Shown here piece after piece: positions 19,449-28,072 of a DNA stretch of 64,000 bases (position 1 is the first letter of the stretch; each line of letters starts with the position of its first letter). The DNA is taken from assembly GCA_016705335.1 (NCBI GenBank), contig JADIYN010000008.1:62001-126000 (forward strand). The letters are read 5' to 3'. Source of the DNA: Draconibacterium sp. Its GTDB lineage: Bacteria; Bacteroidota; Bacteroidia; Bacteroidales; Prolixibacteraceae. The notes below the pieces were generated by a model. The model saw only the letters and a program-made list of their open reading frames with translations. It did no database searches and was not told the DNA's origin. The translations under genes and the position numbers were made by a program.

Positions 19449-20684
19449 ATGACCAATTTCAAATTATTCCGTTTTGTTCTGTTACTTGTAACCTCATTGT
19501 TATTTTCATCAACACAGGCCCAAAACTGGCCAAATTGGCGGGGACCAAACGGCGATGGAACAAGCACCGAAATCAATTTGCCTGTAAAATGGGATTCAAT
19601 AACAAACGTTTTATGGAAAAGTGAAGTACCCGGAACAGGACATTCTTCGCCAATAATCTGGGAAAATAAGTTATTTACCCTTTCTGCCGTTTCAGAAACC
19701 AATGAAAAAATACTGCTTTGTTTCGACGTTGAAAACGGAGATTTACTTTGGCAAAAAACAATAATCAAATCTGATTTTGAAAACAAACACAATGACAACA
19801 GTTTCGCATCGGGAACACCCGCTACCGACGGAAAACTTGTTTATGTTTCAGTTTTAGATAAAGACGATGTTTTGGTTGCAGCCTATGATTTTTCAGGAGA
19901 ACAGGTTTGGGTTCAACGTCCGGGTAAATTTTCAAGTCCCCACGGATACAGTTGTTCACCGGCTTTATTCGAAGACAAAGTTATAATAAATGGAGACAGC
20001 CAGGGAGAAGCATTTATTGCTGCGTTAAACAAAAAAGATGGCAAAGTAATCTGGAAAGTTGATCATGATAAACCTGCGCATAGTTTTAGTACGCCAATTT
20101 TCAGGGAAATAACCGGTAAAAAACAGATGATATTTTGCGGCAACAAGGAAATTGCCTCTTATAATCCTGAAGACGGCTCACGATATTGGTGGGTAAATGG
20201 TCCATCTGAAGATTTTTGTTCAAGCCCGGTTTATAATGAAAAATTGAATTTGGTTTTGGTTAGCAGTGCATGGCCACAACGGCATTTACTTGCAATTAAA
20301 CCCGATGGGAATGGAGATGTTACTGAAAGCCATGTTGTTTGGCAAACCACAAAAGGTGCATATTATGTTCCTTCACCGGTTTGTACCGATGATTACCTTT
20401 TTTCCACAATGACCAATGGACAGGTTCACTGTATTGAGGTTGCCACAGGAAATATTATGTGGACAGAAAATCTGGGAAAACAATATTCGTCGCCGGTATT
20501 AGCAAATGGGTTGGTTTATATGCCTAACGATGATGGAGTTATTACAGTAATTAAACCCGGTTCTAAATTCGAAATGGTTGCACAAAACTCAATTGGTGAA
20601 AGAATGAACGCTTCACCGGCAATCAGCAAAGGGAAAATTTATTTAAGGGGAGACAGCCATATTTTCTGCATTGGAAACAAATAA
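19449..20684 (+). CDS. PQQ-like beta-propeller repeat protein
   Basis: Exported protein of 411 residues with a signal peptide (about 1-24, ending TQAQ). Repeated propeller blades of the PQQ/BamB type follow: WPNWRGPNGDG at the start, then blades with GDLLWQK, GEQVWVQ, GKVIWKV and GNIMWTEN. The opening NWRGPxGxG segment is typical of planctomycete- and Bacteroidota-type PQQ-like proteins and not of BamB. It lies 124 bp before the Tat-exported oxidoreductase in the same direction. It has no dehydrogenase residues that I can point to, so an enzymatic role is not claimed. Confidence 0.85.
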   Translation: MTNFKLFRFVLLLVTSLLFSSTQAQNWPNWRGPNGDGTSTEINLPVKWDSITNVLWKSEVPGTGHSSPIIWENKLFTLSAVSETNEKILLCFDVENGDLLWQKTIIKSDFENKHNDNSFASGTPATDGKLVYVSVLDKDDVLVAAYDFSGEQVWVQRPGKFSSPHGYSCSPALFEDKVIINGDSQGEAFIAALNKKDGKVIWKVDHDKPAHSFSTPIFREITGKKQMIFCGNKEIASYNPEDGSRYWWVNGPSEDFCSSPVYNEKLNLVLVSSAWPQRHLLAIKPDGNGDVTESHVVWQTTKGAYYVPSPVCTDDYLFSTMTNGQVHCIEVATGNIMWTENLGKQYSSPVLANGLVYMPNDDGVITVIKPGSKFEMVAQNSIGERMNASPAISKGKIYLRGDSHIFCIGNK

Positions 20685-20808
20685 TGTAACTTGTTCTTAC
20701 ATGAAGAATCAATCCAGAATTACTTAAAAATATTTAAACGACAGGTTATCGCTGATATTTTTTCTAATTTGCGCCGTTTTATAATTTCACATAAACAGAT
20801 ATTCTACC

Positions 20809-22278
20809 ATGGTGTCACGCAGACAATTTTTAGGTGCAGCAGCAACGGCAACAGCCGGTATAACTATTTTACCATCAAAAGTATTTGCAGGATTTGGGCA
20901 TAAACCACCAAGTGACAAGTTAAATATTGCCGGAATCGGCGTTGGCGGAAAGGGTTTTACCAACCTCAAAAATATGGAAACCGAAAATATTGTAGCGCTG
21001 TGTGACGTTGACTGGGAATATGCTGACAGAAATGCTTTCAAACGTTGGCCGCAGGCTAAGAAATACTTGGATTACCGTGAAATGTTTGATCAGCAAAAAG
21101 ATATTGATGCTGTGATGATTGCAACTCCTGACCATTCGCATGCTTTACCTGCAGTTATTGCAATGCGGCAGGGAATGCACGCATTTGTGCAAAAACCGCT
21201 GACTCATTCGGTTTATGAATCACGAATTCTACGCGAAACGGCAAATCGATACAATGTTGCCACTCAAATGGGAAACCAGGGAAATTCAGACGAAGGAATC
21301 AGACTGATTTGTGAATGGATTTGGGGAGGCGCAATTGGTGAAGTTACTCATGTTGATACCTGGACCAACCGGCCAATTTGGCCACAGGGACTTTCAACTC
21401 CCGAAAAAAGTAAACGCATACCAAAAACATTAAATTGGGATTTGTTTGTGGGAACGGCTAAATTCCGTGAATACAATCCAATATATCATCCCTGGAACTG
21501 GCGTGGCTGGTGGGATTTTGGTACAGGCGCACTTGGCGACATGGGATGCCATATTATTGATCCTGTTTTTAAGGCTTTGATGCTTGAATATCCTACTTCT
21601 GTTGAAGCAAGTTCTTCTTCATTTAATAACGATTCACCTCCAAACGCTGAATTTGTGCGTTATGAATTTCCACGACGTGATAATTTGCCAAAAGTTGGAA
21701 TGCCGCCTGTAACCGTAAACTGGTATGATGGCGGATTTATGCCACCGCGCCCCGATGAACTTCAAATTGGAGAACAAATGGGTGATGAAGATGGAGGCTG
21801 CATTTTTTATGGGTCAAAAGGGAAAATAATGTGTGGTACTTACGCACAAAACCCTACCCTTTTACCAACCAGCGAAATGGCTAACTTTATACAACCACAA
21901 AAATCGATAAGAAGGATTTCAAATGCCATGGATGGAGGTCATGAACAGGATTGGATAAGAGCTTGTAAGGAAGATAAAAACTTCAGACTCGAAGCTTCGT
22001 CAAATTTCAATTATTCAGGCCCATTAAACGAAATGGTAGTAATGGGCGTTCTGGCTGTCCGGCTTCAGAGTTTGCAACGTAAATTATTGTGGGATGGCGT
22101 AAATATGCGATTTACAAACATTCTTCCTTCCGACAATATTAAAGTTCTTGCAAAGGATGAATTTGAAATTATAAACGGTGATCCCAAATTCAAAAAAGAG
22201 TATAAAACTTTAAATGCCTTCGAAATGGCAGAAGAATGGGTAAGGCATACATACAGAACCGGCTGGGAACAAATTTGA
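20809..22278 (+). CDS. Tat-exported Gfo/Idh/MocA-family oxidoreductase
   Basis: NAD(P)-dependent sugar oxidoreductase family, 489 residues. The N-terminus is a Tat signal (SRRQFLGAAATATAG), so it is exported folded, probably with its cofactor bound. The Rossmann domain (about 40-165) has IAGIGVGGKG and the family EKP-type motif as FVQKPLTHSV. The C-terminal domain contains GTGALGDMGCHIIDP with the conserved His. Exported members in Bacteroidota often accompany sugar- or polysaccharide-handling genes. Its neighbours here are the PQQ-propeller protein and a PLP enzyme, so the substrate is open. Confidence 0.88.
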   Translation: MVSRRQFLGAAATATAGITILPSKVFAGFGHKPPSDKLNIAGIGVGGKGFTNLKNMETENIVALCDVDWEYADRNAFKRWPQAKKYLDYREMFDQQKDIDAVMIATPDHSHALPAVIAMRQGMHAFVQKPLTHSVYESRILRETANRYNVATQMGNQGNSDEGIRLICEWIWGGAIGEVTHVDTWTNRPIWPQGLSTPEKSKRIPKTLNWDLFVGTAKFREYNPIYHPWNWRGWWDFGTGALGDMGCHIIDPVFKALMLEYPTSVEASSSSFNNDSPPNAEFVRYEFPRRDNLPKVGMPPVTVNWYDGGFMPPRPDELQIGEQMGDEDGGCIFYGSKGKIMCGTYAQNPTLLPTSEMANFIQPQKSIRRISNAMDGGHEQDWIRACKEDKNFRLEASSNFNYSGPLNEMVVMGVLAVRLQSLQRKLLWDGVNMRFTNILPSDNIKVLAKDEFEIINGDPKFKKEYKTLNAFEMAEEWVRHTYRTGWEQI

Positions 22279-22350
22279 GAAACTTTATGTTTTTTTGAAT
22301 TTGTTAATTTTATTCTTAGTCAAAATAATTACAACTAATTGTAAACTAAA

Positions 22351-23549
22351 TTGGGAAATCTTAAACAAAAATTATCGCTGTATGATGCCCCTCAGAAAGC
22401 GATGCAAGCTGGAATATATCCATATTTTAGAGCGATAGAGTCAGATCAGGACACAGTTGTTTTGATGGATGGAAAAAAGGTGTTAATGTTTGGCTCGAAC
22501 AGTTATCTTGGTTTGACAAATCATCCGAGAATTAAGGAAGCAGCAAAAAATGCCATTGATAAATATGGTACAGGTTGCGCTGGTTCAAGGTTTTTAAACG
22601 GAACGCTTGATATACATATTGAACTTGAGAAAAAACTGGCAACTTTCGTTGGAAAAGATGAAGCGTTGTGCTACAGTACAGGTTTTCAGGTAAACCTGGG
22701 TGTGGTTTCGGTTCTTGCCGGACGGAACGATTATATCCTGCTTGATGAACTTGATCATGCCTCTTTAATTGAAGGCAGCAGGCTTTCGTTTTCAAAAGTT
22801 TTAAAGTTTGGACACAATGATATGGTTTCGCTTGAGAAAAAATTACAGACCTGTGAAAGGGACGCCATTAAAGTTATTGTTGTAGATGGAATTTTTTCGA
22901 TGGAAGGTGATATGGTAAAACTTCCGGAAGTAGTTGCACTCGCGGAAAAATACAATGCAGAAATCATGATTGATGATGCACATTCATTGGGAGTTATTGG
23001 TCAAAATGGTTCGGGCACTTCTTCCCATTTTGGGTTAACAGATAAAGTGGATCTCATCATGGGAACATTCTCTAAATCATTTGCATCGCTGGGAGGGTTT
23101 ATTGCAGCTGATAAAGAAGTTATTAATTATATAAAACATAATTCAAGATCGCTAATATTCAGTGCAAGTATGACACCAGCCTCGGTAGCCACGGTATTGG
23201 AGGCAATTGATATTATAAATGAGGAACCTGAAAGAATTGAAAGACTTTGGGAAAATACAAATTATGCTTTGGAAGGTTTTAAATCATTGGGGTTTAATAC
23301 AGGAAAATCAGAATCTCCAATAATTCCGCTGTTTATTGGTGATGATATAAAAGCCCTCACCCTTACAAAAATTCTTTTGAAGATGGCGTATTTATTAACC
23401 CGGTTGTTTCTCCGGCAGTACCAAAAGAAGATTCATTAATTCGCTATTCGTTAATGGCAACCCACACAAAAGAACAGATTGATATTTCGATTGAAAAAAT
23501 TTTTAAAGCGGCAAAAAAACTCGGTGTCTTAGATCATGAATCGCTTTGA
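22351..23549 (+). CDS. Serine palmitoyltransferase-like PLP enzyme (one frameshift)
   Basis: Alpha-oxoamine synthase family, about 399 residues merged. The start is TTG 22351 (MGNLKQKLSLYDAP); no ATG gives the full N-terminus. Family motifs include FGSNSYLGLTNHP, GTGCAGSRFLNGTL, IDDAHSLGVIGQNGSG and the PLP lysine in MGTFSKSFASLGG. The frame breaks near 23375 and resumes as EDGVFINPVVSPAVP to TGA 23549. The N-terminal block with PYFRAIES resembles bacterial serine palmitoyltransferase more than 2-amino-3-ketobutyrate ligase. The SDR directly after it fits a sphingolipid pathway. The function call is family knowledge plus inference. Confidence 0.8.
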
Positions 23550-23591
23550 ACTTATGTAAGTTGAAAAATTGATATTCAAAAAGAAATCTTG

Positions 23592-24397
23592 ATGAAAAAA
23601 GTTATTTTAATTACCGGCATTTCTTCAGGATTTGGTAAGGAAACCGCTGAATTACTTGTCCAAAATGGTCATATTGTTTATGGAACTGTTCGAAAAAAAA
23701 CAGAGATAAAATCAAATATTCATGTTTTATTAATGGATTTATTAAATCCCGATTCTATTTCAGATGCTGTGCAAAAAGTTATTGACCATGAAGGCAGAAT
23801 TGATGTTTTAATCAACAATGCCGGAATGCACACCGGAGGATCTATTGAAACTTTACCGCTGGAATATGTTAAAATGCAAATGGATACAAATTTTATGGGT
23901 CTGGTGCAACTCACCCTCAAAGTTTTGCCGTTCATGAGAAAACAGGGAGGTGGGACCATCATTAATTTTGGATCAATTGGCGGACTGATGGGATTACCTT
24001 TTCAGGGATATTATTCAGCAAGTAAATTTGCAATTGAGGGTTTTAGCGAAGCTCTCCGAATGGAAGTAAAACAATTTAAAATTAATGTTGTGGTAATAAA
24101 TCCGGGCGATTTCCATACAAACAATAGTTTAACCCGGCGTGATTTTATAGTTAATTCCGAAATAGATCCTTATCAACCTCAATTTGAAAAAACACTTTCG
24201 ATTATAGAAAATGACGAAGCAAAAGGATGGATTCCAGAAATATTGGCAAAAAAATGGTAAAGATTGTTGAATGCCGAAATCCCAAACAACGTTATATTAT
24301 TGCTTCATTGGAACAAAAACTGGCCGTTGTTTTAAAGCAAATACTACCCGGTAAAATTTTCGGTAAAATTCTGGAAAGCCATTACGGGATTAAATAA
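23592..24397 (+). CDS. Short-chain dehydrogenase, possible 3-ketosphinganine reductase (one frameshift)
   Basis: SDR of about 268 residues merged, starting at ATG 23592. The cofactor motif TGISSGFGKETAELL, the NNAG motif, the catalytic YYSASKFAIEG (Tyr and Lys) and the following NPGDFHT are all present. The frame stops at 24260 in an A-run; one extra A restores KMVKIVECRNPKQRY and an end at 24397. It begins 42 bp after the serine palmitoyltransferase-like gene. Reduction of 3-ketosphinganine is therefore a reasonable guess, not shown by the sequence itself. Confidence 0.78.
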
Positions 24398-24414
24398 TCC
24401 AAATGCTGGTTTAA

Positions 24415-24798
24415 TCATTTCCGGGTTAAAACCATTAAATCACCCTGAAAAGTGGTAGTTAATTGATTTTCAGAAATTGAGTAAGGTGAATCTGTAATTT
24501 CAAAACCTATTATAATTGTTAAAATACCATTTTTTGTACTGTAAGTAAAATTATTGTTTCTCTCATCGGTATCACCATAAATCACATAGCTAATCCTGGA
24601 TAATCCTGATTTATCGGCATTAAAAGTTAATGTAACAGTTCTTGAAAAATCCTCCGTAGATTCCACATATTCCCAGGTGCCAACAATTGGATCAACTGGT
24701 TCTTCCTCCTTTTGACATGCAATACTTAACATTAATACCAAAGCCACAAACGCACCTATTGAACCGAATTTTCCCATTTTCTTTAATTGGTTAGCCAT
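24415..24798 (-). CDS. Small lipoprotein, lipocalin-like
   Basis: Protein of 127 residues with a lipoprotein-type signal ending in LSIACQKEEE (Cys at about 28). A domain of about 95 residues follows with VGTWEYVES near its start and alternating beta-strand composition (TVTLTFNADKSG, GILTIIIGFEITD). This matches the broad lipocalin-like or DUF-type lipoproteins of Bacteroidota. An alternative start at Met 8 (MGKFGSIGAF) gives a shorter signal. It is convergent with the SDR gene and probably stands alone. Confidence 0.7.
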   Translation of the reverse strand: MANQLKKMGKFGSIGAFVALVLMLSIACQKEEEPVDPIVGTWEYVESTEDFSRTVTLTFNADKSGLSRISYVIYGDTDERNNNFTYSTKNGILTIIIGFEITDSPYSISENQLTTTFQGDLMVLTRK

Positions 24799-24859
24799 AA
24801 TTTTATTAGTCTTTTTTTGCTGATCTTTTTACTGTTACCCATTTATCAATCACTATAAA

Positions 24860-25744
24860 TCAAGTTGGAAATTCATCCTTTTGGTCATGATATGGCGATT
24901 CCATTTTTCTTCCTCCATAAGGAAATCTTTGCGACATGATATTCAGAATTTCATTGGCGGTACTTTCAATGGGTTTATTTGAAACATTAACAACAGTAAA
25001 AGCACCTTTATCGAAAACAAACATTGCCTTTCTGATTTCTTCTCTGACTTCACGTTCATCAATGTACGAATCTATCTGATGATTATTCCAGCCAAGCAAT
25101 CTTTTTTTACGGTGCGCTATTAATTGTGCCGCAGAAATATGTAGTCCAAAAACCCTTTGAGGATCAATTTCAAACAATTCTGCCGGAGGATTTATACCAT
25201 TCACCAGCGGAACATTGGCGACTTTCCAGCCATACATTGCCAGATAAACACTTAAAGGAGTTTTCCCGGCACGCGAAACTCCTGTTAAAACTATTTCAGC
25301 ATTTTTTAAACGTTCGGGACTCATACCATCATCATGCGAAAGTGTAAATTCGATGGATTCAATTCTATCGAAATACTGGTGATTAATTTCACGGTACAAA
25401 CCCGGATGCATTAATGGTTTAATATCTAAAGAATCATCAAGAAAATCAGCCAGTTTCCCCATTAAATCTACTTCCCTGACTCCAAATTCCTCACACAACT
25501 CAATAGCCTTTTTACGCAAAAAACCATTTACCAAAGTGTGTACAATTATTCCGCCATCGGTTTTTGCTTTCATAACAACGTCAAAAAGCTCATCTTCGCT
25601 GTCCATATTCGAAACAATTATCACCGGTATTTTATTATCAGGATATTGAATCAATACGGCCTGAACAATATTGTTTCCGGCTATTCCCCTTCCTCCGGAA
25701 ACCACATAAATTGGCGAAGTAGGTTTAATATTTTTATTTTTCAT
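24860..25744 (-). CDS. ppsR: Pyruvate, phosphate dikinase regulatory protein
   Basis: Bifunctional kinase/pyrophosphorylase of the DUF299 family, 294 residues. These proteins switch PEP synthase or pyruvate phosphate dikinase on and off by ADP-dependent phosphorylation and phosphate-dependent dephosphorylation of a Thr. The P-loop-like TGVSRAGKTPLSVYLAMYG, the N-terminal VSGGRGIAGNNIV and the C-terminal RAMF-type region (EIRKAMFVFDK) are in place. The target dikinase is not encoded in this window. A small zinc-ribbon gene follows upstream on the same strand after a 124-bp gap. Confidence 0.88.
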   Translation of the reverse strand: MKNKNIKPTSPIYVVSGGRGIAGNNIVQAVLIQYPDNKIPVIIVSNMDSEDELFDVVMKAKTDGGIIVHTLVNGFLRKKAIELCEEFGVREVDLMGKLADFLDDSLDIKPLMHPGLYREINHQYFDRIESIEFTLSHDDGMSPERLKNAEIVLTGVSRAGKTPLSVYLAMYGWKVANVPLVNGINPPAELFEIDPQRVFGLHISAAQLIAHRKKRLLGWNNHQIDSYIDEREVREEIRKAMFVFDKGAFTVVNVSNKPIESTANEILNIMSQRFPYGGRKMESPYHDQKDEFPT

Positions 25745-25868
25745 TCAGCTGTTTTTTTAATTTAAACAAAAAAAATTGTGCCATGTTCTAAAAGCGTTAA
25801 CCTTTATCGAAAATATGGATGTTATTTTGAAAAGAAACTCGGTTCAAGGGTTTTGACATATTATATTT

Positions 25869-26060
25869 TTATTGACTTTCCGATCTTTTCATTTGTTTTA
25901 TAGGTTTGATAACAACCTCAGCATCGCATGACGGACAATTATAAATTTCACAACCGGTGCATGCAAAACAGTTGCTGCAGGTTCTGTCAACGTCAAGGTT
26001 CGAAAACTGAAAACCACACGAAGTGCAGATATAAATTTTCTCTTTTTTTGATGATATCAT
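25869..26060 (-). CDS. Small cysteine-rich zinc-ribbon protein
   Basis: Protein of 63 residues with five CxxC-type elements: CTSCGFQFS near the start, then CSNCFACTGCEIYNCPSC. The first pair looks rubredoxin/zinc-ribbon-like. The second cluster packs six cysteines into 18 residues, enough for another zinc site. The C-terminus is short and basic. It may be a metal-binding accessory factor. I cannot name a family. Start ATG at 26060 is the only sensible one. Confidence 0.6.
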   Translation of the reverse strand: MISSKKEKIYICTSCGFQFSNLDVDRTCSNCFACTGCEIYNCPSCDAEVVIKPIKQMKRSESQ

Positions 26061-26240
26061 TTACACGATTAGTTCAACTTCGGCTGTAAACTTAGAAAAC
26101 TTGAGACAAACTAATTTAGAACATTGGTAAAAACACAAATTTAAGTTGATCGTTTTAATCTTATTTTAAAATAATTGACCTTTTTAGAACCCCGGCATTA
26201 AATTCCAGGCATATTTTGGAATTATTTTTTTGAAAAAGAA

Positions 26241-26495
26241 TCAATCCATTTTAGGTGGAACCGGATCATAACCGTGAGTTCCCCAGGGATGACATTTCGA
26301 AATGCGCCGGGTTGCAAGCCAAAAGCCTTTAAACGGGCCATGTATTTTTATTGCCTGAACAGCATATTCCGAACAAGTTGGCACATGCCTGCATGATGCT
26401 GGAGTGAATGGTGATATTGCATATTTGTAAATAAATACCGGGATCAGAAAAATCCAACCAAGTACTTTTAATATAGTTTTGACTAAAAATTGCAT
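26241..26495 (-). CDS. yidD: Membrane protein insertion efficiency factor YidD
   Basis: Protein of 84 residues matching YidD along its whole length: an N-terminal amphipathic helix (LGWIFLIPVFIYKYAIS), then CRHVPTCSEYAVQAI and ISKCHPWGTHGYDP. It assists YidC in inserting inner-membrane proteins. In many genomes yidD lies with rnpA, rpmH and yidC, none of which is here, so this is a separated copy, common in Bacteroidota. Confidence 0.92.
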   Translation of the reverse strand: MQFLVKTILKVLGWIFLIPVFIYKYAISPFTPASCRHVPTCSEYAVQAIKIHGPFKGFWLATRRISKCHPWGTHGYDPVPPKMD

Positions 26496-26678
26496 TTCAT
26501 TAATTATCAGCGTGCAAATTTACAACTAAATAGAATTTATTTAATTCAATTCATATCTAACCTCAAATAAATAACAGGAATACTTCATAATAAACCAAAT
26601 GGATTTGTATAATATTTCTATTTTTGTGAACTACAACTTATGCGTTAATTCAAATTACATAATCATAATTTCTGAAGG

Positions 26679-27655
26679 ATGAAAAAAGTAGCAATCGGGG
26701 TTGATATTGGTGGGACGAATACTGCAATTGGTGTAGTAGATGAAGCAGGTAATGTAATGGTAAAAGACAATATTCCAACTCCTTCACACGGTGATATCAA
26801 CAAATATATTGCTGACCTGGCAGATGCAATAAACGAACTGATTCATTCCGTGAAATTGCTGAATGAAGATATTAATGTAATGGGGATTGGCATTGGTGCC
26901 CCAAATGGAAACTATTACAGCGGGACCATTGAATATGCAGCCAATCTTTCATTTAGGGGAGTTGTACATTTAATAGAACTTCTTCGCAATCATTTCCCAA
27001 AAATGCAGGCACTTGTATTAACCAATGATGCCAACGCTGCAGCAATTGGTGAAATGATTTATGGTGGCGCAAAGGGAATGAAAAACTTTGTTTTGTTTAC
27101 CCTTGGGACAGGTGTTGGCAGCGGAATAGTTGTAAATGGTGATTTGGTTTATGGAAGCGACGGATTTGCGGGTGAAATCGGACATACAACCCTTGTGCCG
27201 GGTGGCCGGCCATGCGGATGTTCATCACTGGGGCATCTTGAAGCATACTGCTCTGCTTCGGGAATAAAAAGAACAGCCTTCGAACTTCTTGTACATTACA
27301 ATGCAAGCGATAGTTTACTTGCTGACAAATCATTTAAGGAACTTGATTCGAAAATGATTTTGAAGCAGCGGAAAAAGGAGATAAAGTTGCCCTGGAAGTA
27401 TTTGAAAAAACAGGCGCCTGGTTAGGGCTGGAATTGGCAAATACAGTGCACTATTTGAGTCCTGAAGCCATTTTCCTGTTTGGCGGTCCTACTGCAGCCG
27501 GCGAATATATCTTTAAACCAACCAAAGAAAACATGGAAAAACACCTCCTTCCATTTTTCAAAAACAAGATTAAAATCCTTCCTTCGAAACTTAAACCTGG
27601 CGATGCGGCAATTGTAGGTGCAAGCGCTTTGGTTTGGAAAGAAATAGAAAAGTAA
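26679..27655 (+). CDS. ROK-family glucokinase (one frameshift)
   Basis: ROK sugar kinase, about 325 residues merged. The phosphate-1 motif GVDIGGTNTAIG is at the N-terminus. TNDANAAAIGE carries the catalytic Asp, FTLGTGVGSGIVVNG the phosphate-2 loop, and GHTTLVPGGRPCGCSSLGHLEAYCS the zinc-binding ROK signature. The frame is lost in a T-run near 27360; one added T restores EAAEKGDKVALEVFEKTG and the stop at 27655. The zinc signature and length fit glucokinase. A terminator follows 32 bp on. Confidence 0.88.
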
Positions 27656-27687
27656 AATCTAACTTCTATATATATTATTTTAAATGA

Positions 27688-27716
27688 GCGGATTCAGTAA
27701 ATGATCCGCTTTTTTT
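27688..27716 (+). terminator. Terminator of the glucokinase gene
   Basis: GCGGAT (27688-27693) pairs with ATCCGC (27704-27709), followed by seven T residues. Confidence 0.75.
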
Positions 27717-27814
27717 ATGCATTGCCCGGCTTTCTTTTGTGTTTCGAAATAAAAAACGCCGGGTTTTCTGGTTGGGTTCATCAAAATTTCATTTAAGTGT
27801 TGAATTTCTATGCA

Positions 27815-27964
27815 CTGTTGAATTATTAAACACCTAATGTATTGAACTGATATTCTGAACTATACATGCTTGTTATAATATAGGTGTTTAATTATTCAAC
27901 ACTCGGGTGCTTCACATTTATGCACTTAATCCTGTATCTAACTGATATACTGCACTATAAATGC
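27815..27964. repeat. Intergenic inverted and direct repeats
   Basis: A 22-bp inverted repeat has arms 27815-27836 and 27881-27902 (20 of 22 positions match, core TTGAATTATTAAACACCTA). Overlapping it is a 24-bp direct repeat beginning ACTGATAT at 27846 and 27941 (21 of 24 match, 95 bp apart). The 417-bp gap 27656-28072 holds no gene, and the promoter of the redox operon must lie here. Confidence 0.6.
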
Positions 27965-28072
27965 CATATATTTTCTTGGCATTCTATTTGGCTATATATA
28001 ATTGCAAAATCTATTCTGCTAAATATCAGAAAGATACAATTTATAAGAGTTTAACATTAAAAAATCAATATC

